In this document: piece by piece, positions 1-7,243 of the stretch
How positions within the stretch are numbered: position 1 is the stretch's first letter
Layout: the number at the start of each line of letters is the position of its first letter
From: Sphingomonadales bacterium 12-68-11
Lineage (GTDB): Bacteria; Pseudomonadota; Alphaproteobacteria; Sphingomonadales; Sphingomonadaceae
NCBI GenBank assembly: GCA_002279825.1
Contig: NCCV01000001.1
Coordinates: 310,001 to 374,000, forward strand
Reading direction: 5' to 3'
DNA: 64,000 nucleotides
Translations under genes and position numbers: made by a program
Notes under the pieces: model-generated
The model's input: the letters and a program-made list of their open reading frames with translations, nothing else
The model's database searches: none
What the model was told of the DNA's origin: nothing

Positions 1-31
1 GCAGCGCGCGCCGGATCGTTATGTTACTCAC
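1..31 (-). CDS. purH: PurH, bifunctional AICAR formyltransferase/IMP cyclohydrolase, N-terminal start only
   Basis: Only the first ten codons are in the window. Read on the minus strand they open with GTG and translate to VSNITIRRAL, which fits the conserved PurH N-terminus (family pattern ITIRRALxSVSDKTGL, known from the family). An AGGAG ribosome binding site lies at 42-46, ten bases upstream. PurH performs the last two steps of IMP synthesis in the cytosol. It follows the heparinase gene after a 21 nt gap, so the two are probably co-transcribed with rpe. The call rests on a short match and needs the sequence to the left. Confidence 0.72.
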   Translation of the reverse strand, partial: MSNITIRRAL

Positions 32-52
32 AGCCTTGGTACTCCTGGCGCC

Positions 53-1963
53 TCAGCCCATCTTCTTGAGCAGCCACGAGAAGTTGCCGCCACCGCGCGA
101 GACGAGCCCCTGCAGCACGAGCTGTTGTACCGGATGCGGCCGCCCGTCGCCATCGACCCACAGGCTTTCCTCGATCTCCAGCGTCCCGTCGCCGGCGACG
201 AACTGCCAGTAGCTGCCGTCGGGCAGCGCCAGCCCGGCGCCCCGGCCGCTGCCGCTGAGGCTCACTTCGACCGCCGGGCCGAGGTGGAAGCGAATCGCAT
301 AGGGCACTTTGCCGCGCTGGCCCTTGCGCTTGTGCGGGACCAGCGAATCGTCGCCGCGCAGTTCGCTGCCGTCGTCGCGCAGGATCAGGATGCGGCGGTG
401 AATCAGCCCGAAGCGGCTCGCATAGCCGTCATGGCTGGCTTCGAGCCGGGTCGCCGCGCCGCCGCTTTCGGTCTGCACCGTGCGGCGGTCGATCTCGACC
501 TCGCCGACTCCGGTCCCGAGCTTGCCGTTGATCAGCACCGCAGTCGAATTGGCGTCGCCCAGGACCAGCGTGGAATGCGCGGCGGTGGCGCGCAGCCCCT
601 GTTCGATCCGCGCCGGGACCAGGCCGCCGGCGAACGCCGCGCCGCCGCAGTTGACTACCAGCCGGTGCGGCCCGGCCGAAAACTCGAACGCCAGAGTCGA
701 GGCGCAGCCGGTCCGGGCGTGCCGTGCCAGCGGCGGCGGCGCGGCATCGAATACGAGCACGCTCTTGCCGGCGGCCACGCGCTGATACCCCCATTGCCGC
801 GCATCGCGCAGCGGGCGGGCGCGCACGCCGCTGGCCTTGATGAGATCGGCCAGCCGCGCCTGCGGCACCGCACCCGCGCCCTGCCAGCTGCCGAGCGCGC
901 CATCGCCGTGAGTCAGCGCCAGCAGCGGCGGCACGAGCATCTGCAGCAGGGTTTCGACCGAGCCCGGCGGATCGCTGCGCACCGCGCGGTAGCAGGCCCT
1001 GAGATCGACCAGCAGGCCGATCGCTTCCATCTGGTCGAGCGGCGCACGCGACAGCACCCCGCCGTCGTTGCCGACCAGATCGCCGAGCGCGCGCGCCAGT
1101 CCGGCTTCGCCGTAGAGGCGGCGCGGCTTGCCATCGGGCAGCAGCAACCCCGCCGCCACGATCGCGCACCAGCCGGCGACTTCCTCGAGCCGGTCGTCGG
1201 CGCGGCCGACGTTGCGGTCGAGCCAGCGCGCGGTCTCGTTCATCGCCGCGAGCGTGCGCGCGCGCAGCCGCTTGTCGGTGCCCGACAGGATCAGCGGCGC
1301 GTGGACCAGCCAGCCGAGCAGCCGCTGCCCGGCATGGCCGACTTTCCACGCCGTGCCCTTGGTCGGCGCCGGATTGGCATCGAGCCAGGCGGCGAGCACG
1401 CGCTCGGCGGTCTGAGTGCACTGCTGGCGCGGCGCGCAGGCCTCGAGATCGCGCAGCCAGGCGAAGCCGTGCACGGTCCGCTCGAACGGGGGGGTGAGCC
1501 GAGCGACGGCAGAGAAATCGACCTGCGCGATTGGCGCCTTGACGCCATGGATCAGGAAATGCCCGGCGCGCAGCGCCATCCCGGCCACCCGGTCACCGCC
1601 GAGCGGGCTCTCGACGGTGGCGAGCAGGCGCGGCTTGGGCGGCTTGCGGAACGGCGCGACCAGCGCCTGCCCGGGCACGCCGAGGCGGTAGGCCAGCCGC
1701 ATCAGCCGTTCGCCCGCGGTGATCTCGGGCGGCTCGAAATCGCTGAGCGCGAGTGCCCTGCCCGGCTCGATCAGTTCGCCTGGCGGCGGCGCGGGGGCGG
1801 GATCGGGAGCCTTGGCGGCGGCCGCCTTGGACGGGGCCGGGGCCGGCCTCGCGAGCGGTTCGCCCGCCGCTTTGGCGAGCGGGATCGCCATCGTCTCCGC
1901 CGTCCCTTCGGGCAGCGGACTGGCGCCCTTCACGAACCGGTTGCGGACCACGCTCTCGGTCAT
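53..1963 (-). CDS. heparinase II/III family protein
   Basis: 636 residues. The protein has a proline/alanine-rich N-terminal stretch of about 65 residues, then an all-helical toroid-like region, then a beta-rich C-terminal half that reads like the heparinase II/III lyase domain. Conserved-looking pieces include [21 protein letters not shown] and ASHDGY with the HRR that follows. Family members cleave uronate-containing polysaccharides by beta-elimination; the actual substrate here is unknown. The ATG at 1963 overlaps the rpe stop by four bases (ATGA), which fixes the start and implies translational coupling. The gene lies between rpe and purH; this arrangement is common in sphingomonads as far as I recall. 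A clear signal peptide is not visible. Confidence 0.85.
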   Translation of the reverse strand: MTESVVRNRFVKGASPLPEGTAETMAIPLAKAAGEPLARPAPAPSKAAAAKAPDPAPAPPPGELIEPGRALALSDFEPPEITAGERLMRLAYRLGVPGQALVAPFRKPPKPRLLATVESPLGGDRVAGMALRAGHFLIHGVKAPIAQVDFSAVARLTPPFERTVHGFAWLRDLEACAPRQQCTQTAERVLAAWLDANPAPTKGTAWKVGHAGQRLLGWLVHAPLILSGTDKRLRARTLAAMNETARWLDRNVGRADDRLEEVAGWCAIVAAGLLLPDGKPRRLYGEAGLARALGDLVGNDGGVLSRAPLDQMEAIGLLVDLRACYRAVRSDPPGSVETLLQMLVPPLLALTHGDGALGSWQGAGAVPQARLADLIKASGVRARPLRDARQWGYQRVAAGKSVLVFDAAPPPLARHARTGCASTLAFEFSAGPHRLVVNCGGAAFAGGLVPARIEQGLRATAAHSTLVLGDANSTAVLINGKLGTGVGEVEIDRRTVQTESGGAATRLEASHDGYASRFGLIHRRILILRDDGSELRGDDSLVPHKRKGQRGKVPYAIRFHLGPAVEVSLSGSGRGAGLALPDGSYWQFVAGDGTLEIEESLWVDGDGRPHPVQQLVLQGLVSRGGGNFSWLLKKMG

Positions 1964-2622
1964 GCCGCGCCCCGCAGCGCCACGAGGTTGGCCGCATAGT
2001 GGTCCGCCCCGCCGCGAAACGCCGCCGATCCCGCCACCAGCACGTCGGCGCCGGCCTCGACGCACTGGCGCGCGATCTCCGGGTTGATCCCGCCGTCGAC
2101 CTCGATCCGGACATCCAGCCCCGCATTGTCGATCATCTTGCGCACCGCGGCGATCTTCTTGAGCTGCGAGGCGATGAAGCTCTGCCCGCCGAACCCGGGG
2201 TTGACGCTCATCACCAGCACCAGGTCGATCTCCTCGAGCAGGTAATCGAGCATCTTGGCCGGGGTGCCCGGGTTGAGCGAGATGCCGGCCTGCTTGCCGA
2301 GGGCCCTGATCGCCTGGACCGTGCGGTGAACGTGCGGCCCGGCCTCGGGGTGGACGGTGATGATATCCGCGCCCGCCTCGGCGAAAGGCGCGAGCCACAG
2401 ATCGACCGGCGAGACCATCAGGTGCACGTCGAACGGCTTTGCGGTGTGGCTGCGCAGCGCGGCCACCACCGCCGGCCCGATCGTCAGGTTGGGGACGTAG
2501 TGCCCGTCCATCACGTCGATGTGGATCCAGTCCGCGCCCGCCGCCTCGATCGCCCGCACCTCTTCCCCCAGCCGCGAGAAGTCGGCCGACAGGATCGAGG
2601 GGGAGAGCAGGGGCTCGGGCAT
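1960..2622 (-). CDS. rpe: ribulose-phosphate 3-epimerase
   Basis: 220 residues, the normal length for Rpe, a metal-dependent TIM-barrel enzyme that interconverts ribulose-5-phosphate and xylulose-5-phosphate in the pentose phosphate pathway. Visible family motifs are the metal site [12 protein letters not shown] (H34, D36), VHLMV, the phosphate loop [12 protein letters not shown] and EVDGGINPE. The ATG at 2622 starts exactly at the expected N-terminus ([15 protein letters not shown]); longer in-frame extension upstream is low-quality sequence. The stop overlaps the start of the heparinase gene. First gene of a likely rpe-heparinase-purH operon. Confidence 0.96.
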   Translation of the reverse strand: MPEPLLSPSILSADFSRLGEEVRAIEAAGADWIHIDVMDGHYVPNLTIGPAVVAALRSHTAKPFDVHLMVSPVDLWLAPFAEAGADIITVHPEAGPHVHRTVQAIRALGKQAGISLNPGTPAKMLDYLLEEIDLVLVMSVNPGFGGQSFIASQLKKIAAVRKMIDNAGLDVRIEVDGGINPEIARQCVEAGADVLVAGSAAFRGGADHYAANLVALRGAA

Positions 2623-2782
2623 CGTCGGTAGCGGTGGGCTTGTCATCCGAACGGAGAGGCGGCAAGCGCTGGTAAACGCCTTTTCCACCGTGGGCCCGCT
2701 CAGGCGAGAACTTTCCACGACCACGTTGTCGCAGCAGGCAATTTTCGCCGGGCTTGGCGGGCCGGGCGCGGTCGGATAGGAC

Positions 2783-3976
2783 ATGCCGATGCGACCCGTG
2801 CATCTGCTGCAGCAGGCCGAGACTCTCGCCGAGCGTATCGTCGCGCTGCGCCGCGCGATCCATGCCGAGCCCGAGCTGGGGCTCGAAACCCCGCTGACTC
2901 TCGCCAAAGTCCGCCGCGAGCTCGCCGACCTGCCGCTCGAATGGCGCGAGGGCACGTCGTGCACCGGCGCGGTGGCAGTGCTGCGCGGCGCGGGCCCGGG
3001 GCCCGCGGTGCTGCTGCGCGGCGACATGGACGCGCTGCCGATGCCCGAGGAGACCGGGCTCGCCTTCGCCTCGACGATCCCCGGCCGGATGCACGCCTGC
3101 GGACACGACACTCACACCGCGATGCTGGCAGGCGCCGCGCGGCTGCTGGCGGGCGAAGACTTCGCCGGTGAAGTCCGGTTCATGTTCCAGCCGGGGGAAG
3201 AGGGCTTCCACGGCGCGCGCTTCATGCTCGAGGACGGGCTGCTGGATCCGCTGCCCGATGCCGCCTTCGCGCTGCACATCATGCCTAACTACCGCCACGG
3301 CGCGCTGCTTTGCCGCCCCGGCGCGCTGCTCGCCGCCGCGGACATGCTTGAAATTACGGTGATCGGGCGCGGCGGGCACGCTTCGATGCCGCACCAGACG
3401 CGCGATCCGGTGCCGGTCGCCTGCGAGATCGTCGGGGCGATCCAGACCCTGGTGACCCGCCGCTTCGCCGCCTCCGAAGCCACCGTGGTGACGATCGCCC
3501 GGCTCGACGCCGGCAGCGCGCACAACGTGATCCCCGACCGCGCGGTGCTGCGCGGCACGATCCGCACGCTCTCGCGCGAACGCCGCGCCGACGTGCACGC
3601 GGCCTTGGTCCGGCTCGCCGAGCATATCGCCGCCGCGCACGAGTGCCGCGCCGACGTGACGATCACCCCGGGCTTCCCGCCCACGATCAACGATCCGCGC
3701 GCGGTCGATCTGTGCCAGGCGGTCGCGCGCGACCTGCCGGGCGGCACGTTCGAGCCGCTCGAACATCCGATCATGGGTGCGGAGGATTTCTCCTACGTGC
3801 TCGAGAAGGTACCGGGCGCGATGGCCTTCCTCGGGGTGGCGGGCGAAGGCAGCGACTGGGCCCACTGCTGCGGCATCCATTCGAGCCGGATGGTGGTCGA
3901 CGAAACCGTACTGCCGCGCGGCGCCGCGTTCCTGGCCGGCTGCGCGCTCAGGTTCCTCGAACGCGGCTGGGCCTGA
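2783..3976 (+). CDS. M20 family amidohydrolase (hippurate/N-acyl-amino-acid hydrolase type)
   Basis: 397 residues, the usual length of M20D aminoacylase-type metallopeptidases, which hydrolyse N-acyl amino acids in the cytosol using two metal ions. The metal-binding signature HACGHDTH sits at residues 104-111, followed by [12 protein letters not shown] and the late histidine/glutamate motif [12 protein letters not shown] dimerisation domain occupies roughly residues 185-300. Start ATG at 2783; a second in-frame ATG six bases on is possible. It is transcribed divergently from rpe across a 160 nt gap. Exact substrate cannot be told from sequence. Confidence 0.92.
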   Translation: MPMRPVHLLQQAETLAERIVALRRAIHAEPELGLETPLTLAKVRRELADLPLEWREGTSCTGAVAVLRGAGPGPAVLLRGDMDALPMPEETGLAFASTIPGRMHACGHDTHTAMLAGAARLLAGEDFAGEVRFMFQPGEEGFHGARFMLEDGLLDPLPDAAFALHIMPNYRHGALLCRPGALLAAADMLEITVIGRGGHASMPHQTRDPVPVACEIVGAIQTLVTRRFAASEATVVTIARLDAGSAHNVIPDRAVLRGTIRTLSRERRADVHAALVRLAEHIAAAHECRADVTITPGFPPTINDPRAVDLCQAVARDLPGGTFEPLEHPIMGAEDFSYVLEKVPGAMAFLGVAGEGSDWAHCCGIHSSRMVVDETVLPRGAAFLAGCALRFLERGWA

Positions 3977-4048
3977 CCGCACGCGCGGCAGCGGGCGAAG
4001 TTACCGCTTGGCGATGCTCCCCCGCATTGCTAACCGCGCGGCTCTTGG

Positions 4049-4125
4049 GCACCCGTAGCTCAGCTGGATAGAGTACTGCCCTCCGAAGGCAGGGGTCACA
4101 GGTTCGAATCCTGTCGGGTGCACCA
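4049..4125 (+). tRNA. tRNA-Arg, anticodon CCG
   Basis: 77 bases fold into a cloverleaf. The acceptor stem pairs GCACCCG (4049-4055) with CGGGTGC (4115-4121), the anticodon stem CTGCC pairs with GGCAG around the loop CTCCGAA, and the T arm carries GGTTCGAATCC. The anticodon CCG (4083-4085) reads the arginine codon CGG. The CCA end (4123-4125) is encoded. A T-rich run follows directly. The region downstream to about 6600 looks like inserted DNA, and tRNA-Arg genes are common integration targets. Confidence 0.97.
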
Positions 4126-4160
4126 ATTTTTCAATAACCTATAGGCGATAAGTGCTGGAC

Positions 4161-4180
4161 GTACGGAAAGCGTACGGAAA
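4161..4180. repeat. pair of 9-bp direct repeats behind the tRNA
   Basis: The sequence GTACGGAAA occurs twice (4161-4169 and 4172-4180) just downstream of the tRNA-Arg 3' end, separated by two bases. Repeats of this size close to an attachment site could be arm-type binding sites of a lost integrase, but no integrase gene is present and no second copy of the tRNA 3' end was found. The functional reading is inference only. Confidence 0.4.
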
Positions 4181-4208
4181 CATGGGTCTCGGCAAGCGGA
4201 GCTTGTAA

Positions 4209-4697
4209 ATGTCGGCGGTGCTGAGCCCTTGCGGCAAATTCCGATACCGCTTGGAGCGCGACCTTGGTTTTTTCGGACAGGTTGCTGCGGTGGTAATGGT
4301 CAATCCATCAACAGCAGACGCAGAGAGGGATGATGCCACGATCCGCCGTGTGATTGGATTCGGCAAGACTCTTGGCTGGTCCCGGGTGATCGTCGGCAAC
4401 GTGTTCGCCTACAGAGCGACCGATATTCGGGAGCTGGCAAACGCGGCCGATCCTGTGGGCCCGGAAAACCCCGCGCACCTGGGCGAAATTCTCGACCAAG
4501 CGGATGTGGCGATTGTCGCTTGGGGAACGCTCGGAAAATTGCCGCGCTCGTTACGCCTGGAATGGCGAAACGTCGCGGAAATCGCAGCGACATTTGCTGT
4601 GCCGCTGAAATGCTTTGGCACGACCAAGGATGGTCATCCTCGCCATCCTCTGGTGCTCAAGAAGGATTTGGGCTTGGTGGAGTGGCGGACCCCGTAG
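4209..4697 (+). CDS. DUF1643 domain-containing protein
   Basis: 162 residues covering the whole DUF1643 domain. Diagnostic pieces are CGKFRYRLER near the N-terminus, VMVNPSTADAERDDATIRR and GNVFAYRATD, and a C-terminal GHPRHPLVLKK. The molecular function of the family is not established; in my knowledge it is frequent on phages and mobile DNA. It is the first gene after tRNA-Arg and its base composition is AT-richer than the surrounding core genes. Its last 41 bases overlap the end of the convergent gene on the other strand. A weak GCGGAG lies about eight bases upstream of the ATG. Confidence 0.88.
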   Translation: MSAVLSPCGKFRYRLERDLGFFGQVAAVVMVNPSTADAERDDATIRRVIGFGKTLGWSRVIVGNVFAYRATDIRELANAADPVGPENPAHLGEILDQADVAIVAWGTLGKLPRSLRLEWRNVAEIAATFAVPLKCFGTTKDGHPRHPLVLKKDLGLVEWRTP

Positions 4698-5508
4698 GTT
4701 GAGTCGCAGAGTCGCTTGGCGGGGCCGAAGAGATACCGGTCGGAGCGGTGGTTGCATCCAACTTTCGCTCAGTTTGCACTTCGTACCCAACGACCTTGTC
4801 CGGCACGAAGGCCATCCAACTGGCGAGCAGCGCGAATACGGCCGCAAGTGCGGCGGCTACCGCGCCGATGATCGTCACTCGCCTTGTGAGGTTCTCCACC
4901 CTCGCGGCCAAAGATTGAAGCGAGTGATTTTCTGCGGCCACCGTAGTAACCAGCTCGCTAGGGATTTCCGCGAACCCAACCCCTTCCTTGCGGAATAGCT
5001 CTTTTGCCTTTTCGGGCTCCTCCGTGAATGAGAGGTCGGCGATCCAGAGAAGGAATAGCTGGTCTCCCCTCGCAAAATGAAGGGACTTTGGCCCCGCGTT
5101 AAAGACGGAAAAGATAAGCTTGCCTCTGAAGCCTGGATCGACGTGAAAGCCGGAAACGTTGATTAATCCGCCAAACTTCGGCTTCGACTTCAGTGAGATA
5201 AATCCCATCGTGTCCGGCGGAATGAATATGGTCTCTTCGGTCAGCAAGAAGCCGAATTGGCCTGGCGGGATGACCACTACTCCCCCGCCACGCGTCCGCT
5301 GCGCCCTCCCCAATTTGACGGTCTCGGTTTCGGACAGGTAGAGCTTGATGCTCTCGCGCGGATTTGCCCCATAATGCGGCGTCACATAAGCTTCCGCACC
5401 AAGGGTTAGGGTGTATGCCGAGCAATCAATCTTGCTCGCATCGAAGGGATCGACAATCTTCCTTGTCGCGCCGTCAGTGGAAAGCCGCTGACCGCCCCAA
5501 AAGGTCAT
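4657..5508 (-). CDS. membrane-anchored dCTP deaminase/dUTPase-fold protein, probably without canonical activity
   Basis: 283 residues. Residues about 15-160 match the Dcd/dUTPase trimeric beta fold: YTLTLG (32-37), PPGQFGFLLTEE (81-92), then VDPGFRGK (123-130) and GDQLFLLW. Aligned by eye to E. coli Dcd, the catalytic Glu138 position is Ser134, Arg115 is Lys111 and Ser111 is also changed, so ordinary dCTP deamination looks unlikely. A helical linker leads to one hydrophobic segment (about 212-233) and a Ser/Pro/Thr-rich tail, so the protein is likely tethered to the inner membrane. Last gene of a three-gene minus-strand unit, 9 nt after its neighbour. A nucleotide sensor or effector role is inference. 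Confidence 0.72.
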   Translation of the reverse strand: MTFWGGQRLSTDGATRKIVDPFDASKIDCSAYTLTLGAEAYVTPHYGANPRESIKLYLSETETVKLGRAQRTRGGGVVVIPPGQFGFLLTEETIFIPPDTMGFISLKSKPKFGGLINVSGFHVDPGFRGKLIFSVFNAGPKSLHFARGDQLFLLWIADLSFTEEPEKAKELFRKEGVGFAEIPSELVTTVAAENHSLQSLAARVENLTRRVTIIGAVAAALAAVFALLASWMAFVPDKVVGYEVQTERKLDATTAPTGISSAPPSDSATQPTGSATPPSPNPS

Positions 5509-5517
5509 TCAGAACGC

Positions 5518-6168
5518 CTAAAACTTTCCGTGGAAGATCGATTTGGCCTTAATGGGGGCCAAACGCTCTTCCATTTCCGCCACAGCATTCCAGCCCTCAG
5601 CGTCGAACAGGTCGAGGCAGGCGCCTAGGATCGCTAGAACCTCGGCCAATATGACCGCACGAAACGGAAAATCCTCCAGGTGGTCGAGCCGCTCGCACGC
5701 ACCGGCCATCCGCCCGGCGGCGATGGCCAGGCGCTTCGCAAACGCTTCTCTGGGCGCATTCGAGCTCTCGCCGCCGACCGCCTTTGCCGCCAGATCGACA
5801 TTGAGGGTGTTGGCACTTGAGATGGCGATGATCAGCGCGTCCGTTGCGATCCGCTTGAACTGCGCATCGGCCGGCTCTTCGAGCAACCGCCCCGCGTACT
5901 TTGCGAAATGCAGTGCCATGTGCCTCAAACGATCCTGGACCGTGAGGCGACTGATCTCGCGATGATATTTTTCATCGTGCTCAAACTGAGCAAACTGCAC
6001 CGCCGCCCATTCGAGGGGCGCGTGCTCTCGCGGCAAATCCGCGTTCACTACTGACAGCGCCATAGCCAATTCCCAACATTCCCCGAAGCAGCTCGTTCCA
6101 TCCGAGAACGTATGCTGAGGCCCGGTATTGTCCCATTTCCAAAGCAGGGAATCAATCTTGATTCCCAT
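5518..6168 (-). CDS. unknown alpha-helical protein, possibly a double MazG-like domain
   Basis: 216 residues from the ATG at 6168; a longer reading to 6267 exists but would overlap the upstream gene by 116 bases. I do not recognise it firmly. Two similar helical blocks are visible: residues 80-130 (RLRHMALHFAKYAGRLLEE, then ATDALIIAISSANTLNVDL) and 140-216 (FAKRLAIAAGRMAGACERL, then RAVILAEVLAILGACLDL). Both resemble the helix pattern of all-alpha NTP pyrophosphohydrolases of the MazG type, but the metal-binding ExxE/ExxD motifs are incomplete. It starts inside the 3' end of the upstream gene (17 nt overlap) and is followed by the Dcd-like gene, so the three are likely one transcript. Confidence 0.6.
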   Translation of the reverse strand: MGIKIDSLLWKWDNTGPQHTFSDGTSCFGECWELAMALSVVNADLPREHAPLEWAAVQFAQFEHDEKYHREISRLTVQDRLRHMALHFAKYAGRLLEEPADAQFKRIATDALIIAISSANTLNVDLAAKAVGGESSNAPREAFAKRLAIAAGRMAGACERLDHLEDFPFRAVILAEVLAILGACLDLFDAEGWNAVAEMEERLAPIKAKSIFHGKF

Positions 6169-6526
6169 GGTGAAGCGAGTTTTCCAGCCATTTCTCGGCC
6201 AGTTCAGCTTGAAAGAGGATCCATGCAGCTTCGTCTGAGCCAATGTCGAATTGGCTGATGTGAGCATCGAATCTCACCTTAAGCGCCTGTGAACCCACAC
6301 GCGCGGTGACGCGCCGCAGCTCTGGACCCTTACCTGCGTAAGGGTGCTGGTCGCGTAGATCGGCCAGTCTGCGGCAATTCAATTCACGCAACACCAGCAA
6401 GAGGGCGAGTAGCGGCCGTTTAACTCCGACCTTCTTAGCATATGCCGAGAGGCTGGCCGCGTCTTTAGAAGACATATAGCAGCCAATTTGCGGCTTGGCC
6501 GTTTTCGTATGGCTCTCGCTCAACAC
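6152..6526 (-). CDS. small hypothetical protein, possibly a DNA-binding regulator
   Basis: 124 residues, no firm family. Two short segments each look like a short beta strand followed by two helices: residues about 15-45 (CYMSSKDAASLSAYAKKVGV) and 82-118 (LKVRFDAHISQFDIGSDEAA, then a helix). That layout recalls ribbon-helix-helix repressors, which would suit the first gene of the cassette, but this is a guess from pattern only. Composition is AT-richer than the core genome. It overlaps the following gene by 17 bases. Transcription would start in the 162 nt gap before the ECF sigma gene, on the opposite strand. Confidence 0.6.
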   Translation of the reverse strand: MLSESHTKTAKPQIGCYMSSKDAASLSAYAKKVGVKRPLLALLLVLRELNCRRLADLRDQHPYAGKGPELRRVTARVGSQALKVRFDAHISQFDIGSDEAAWILFQAELAEKWLENSLHHGNQD

Positions 6527-6688
6527 GGCCCCCCGACTCGCAATACTGACGCTAGCAGATTGCTATCGCAGAAGCACTGCCGGTAGCTTCCGATACGGTC
6601 CCATCGCCCCGTTCCGGCACGCTTCCCCCTCCCCGCGCGACACAACCCGGTTGCCAAGCCCCTTCTCGCTACGTCAAAACCCGCGCTC

Positions 6689-7243
6689 ATGGGGGCCCAG
6701 GCGACTCACGCGGCGATCGATCCGGGCGCGCTTGCCGCCGGGCTGCTGGCCGCGTGCTATGAGGAGACGCGCCTGATCGCGCGGCGCATCCTTGCCGGCG
6801 ACGGGCCGAAGCGGCCGCTGCAGGCGACCGAGCTGGCCAACGAAGCCGCCATCCGGCTGATGGGGCTGGAGCGCATGGCGATCCACGACCGCGGGCACAT
6901 GCTGGCGATGGCCGCGCGCACGATGCGGCGGATCATGATCGACGAGGCGCGCCGGGGCGGGGCCGCCAAGCGGCGCGCGCCGACGTTCGTGACCTTCTGG
7001 CCCGACGATCACGGCGCGGCGCTGATGGACCTCGTCGATCTCGACCGCGCGCTCGCCGCGCTCGAGGCGGTCTCGGCCGACCATGCCCAGATCGTCGAGC
7101 TGCGCTTCATGATGGGGCTCTCGGTCGAGGAGGCGGCGACTTACAGCGGGCTGTCGGTGCGCACGGTCAAGCGGCGCTGGCAGGCGGCGCGCATCTGGCT
7201 GCTCGACTACCTGCAGGACAATGACGCGCCCCGCCTCGCTTGA
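6689..7243 (+). CDS. ECF-family RNA polymerase sigma factor linked to a Ser/Thr kinase
   Basis: 184 residues with the two-domain layout of the Sigma70_ECF group: a sigma-2-like region (about 15-95, with LANEAAIRLM and AARTMRRIMIDEARR) and a C-terminal sigma-4 helix-turn-helix (about 130-180, LSVEEAATYSGLSVRTVKRRW). Sigmas of this type direct RNA polymerase to a small regulon and are often encoded beside a Hanks-type kinase rather than an anti-sigma factor. Its last 23 bases overlap the kinase gene, which supports a joint function. Targets could include the downstream PEPxxWA genes; that is inference. Confidence 0.9.
   Translation: MGAQATHAAIDPGALAAGLLAACYEETRLIARRILAGDGPKRPLQATELANEAAIRLMGLERMAIHDRGHMLAMAARTMRRIMIDEARRGGAAKRRAPTFVTFWPDDHGAALMDLVDLDRALAALEAVSADHAQIVELRFMMGLSVEEAATYSGLSVRTVKRRWQAARIWLLDYLQDNDAPRLA

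Noticed and set aside
21-212. 63-residue plus-strand frame at the left edge
   Set aside because: Shadow of the heparinase 3' end; the edge itself encodes the PurH start on the minus strand.
125-1999. 624-residue open frame on the plus strand, antisense to the heparinase gene
   Set aside because: Low-complexity Arg/Ala/Gly/Gln translation typical of shadow frames in GC-rich DNA; the minus strand holds a recognisable enzyme with proper start coupling.
53-3982. Apparent 1309-residue minus-strand protein spanning heparinase, rpe and the amidohydrolase region
   Set aside because: Only the last 636 residues are real; the upstream part is antisense to the M20 gene and out of frame with rpe.
6527-6688. 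Second attachment site (copy of the tRNA-Arg 3' end) at the far end of the cassette
   Set aside because: No repeat of the tRNA 3' sequence was found in 6500-6700, so integration ends cannot be defined.
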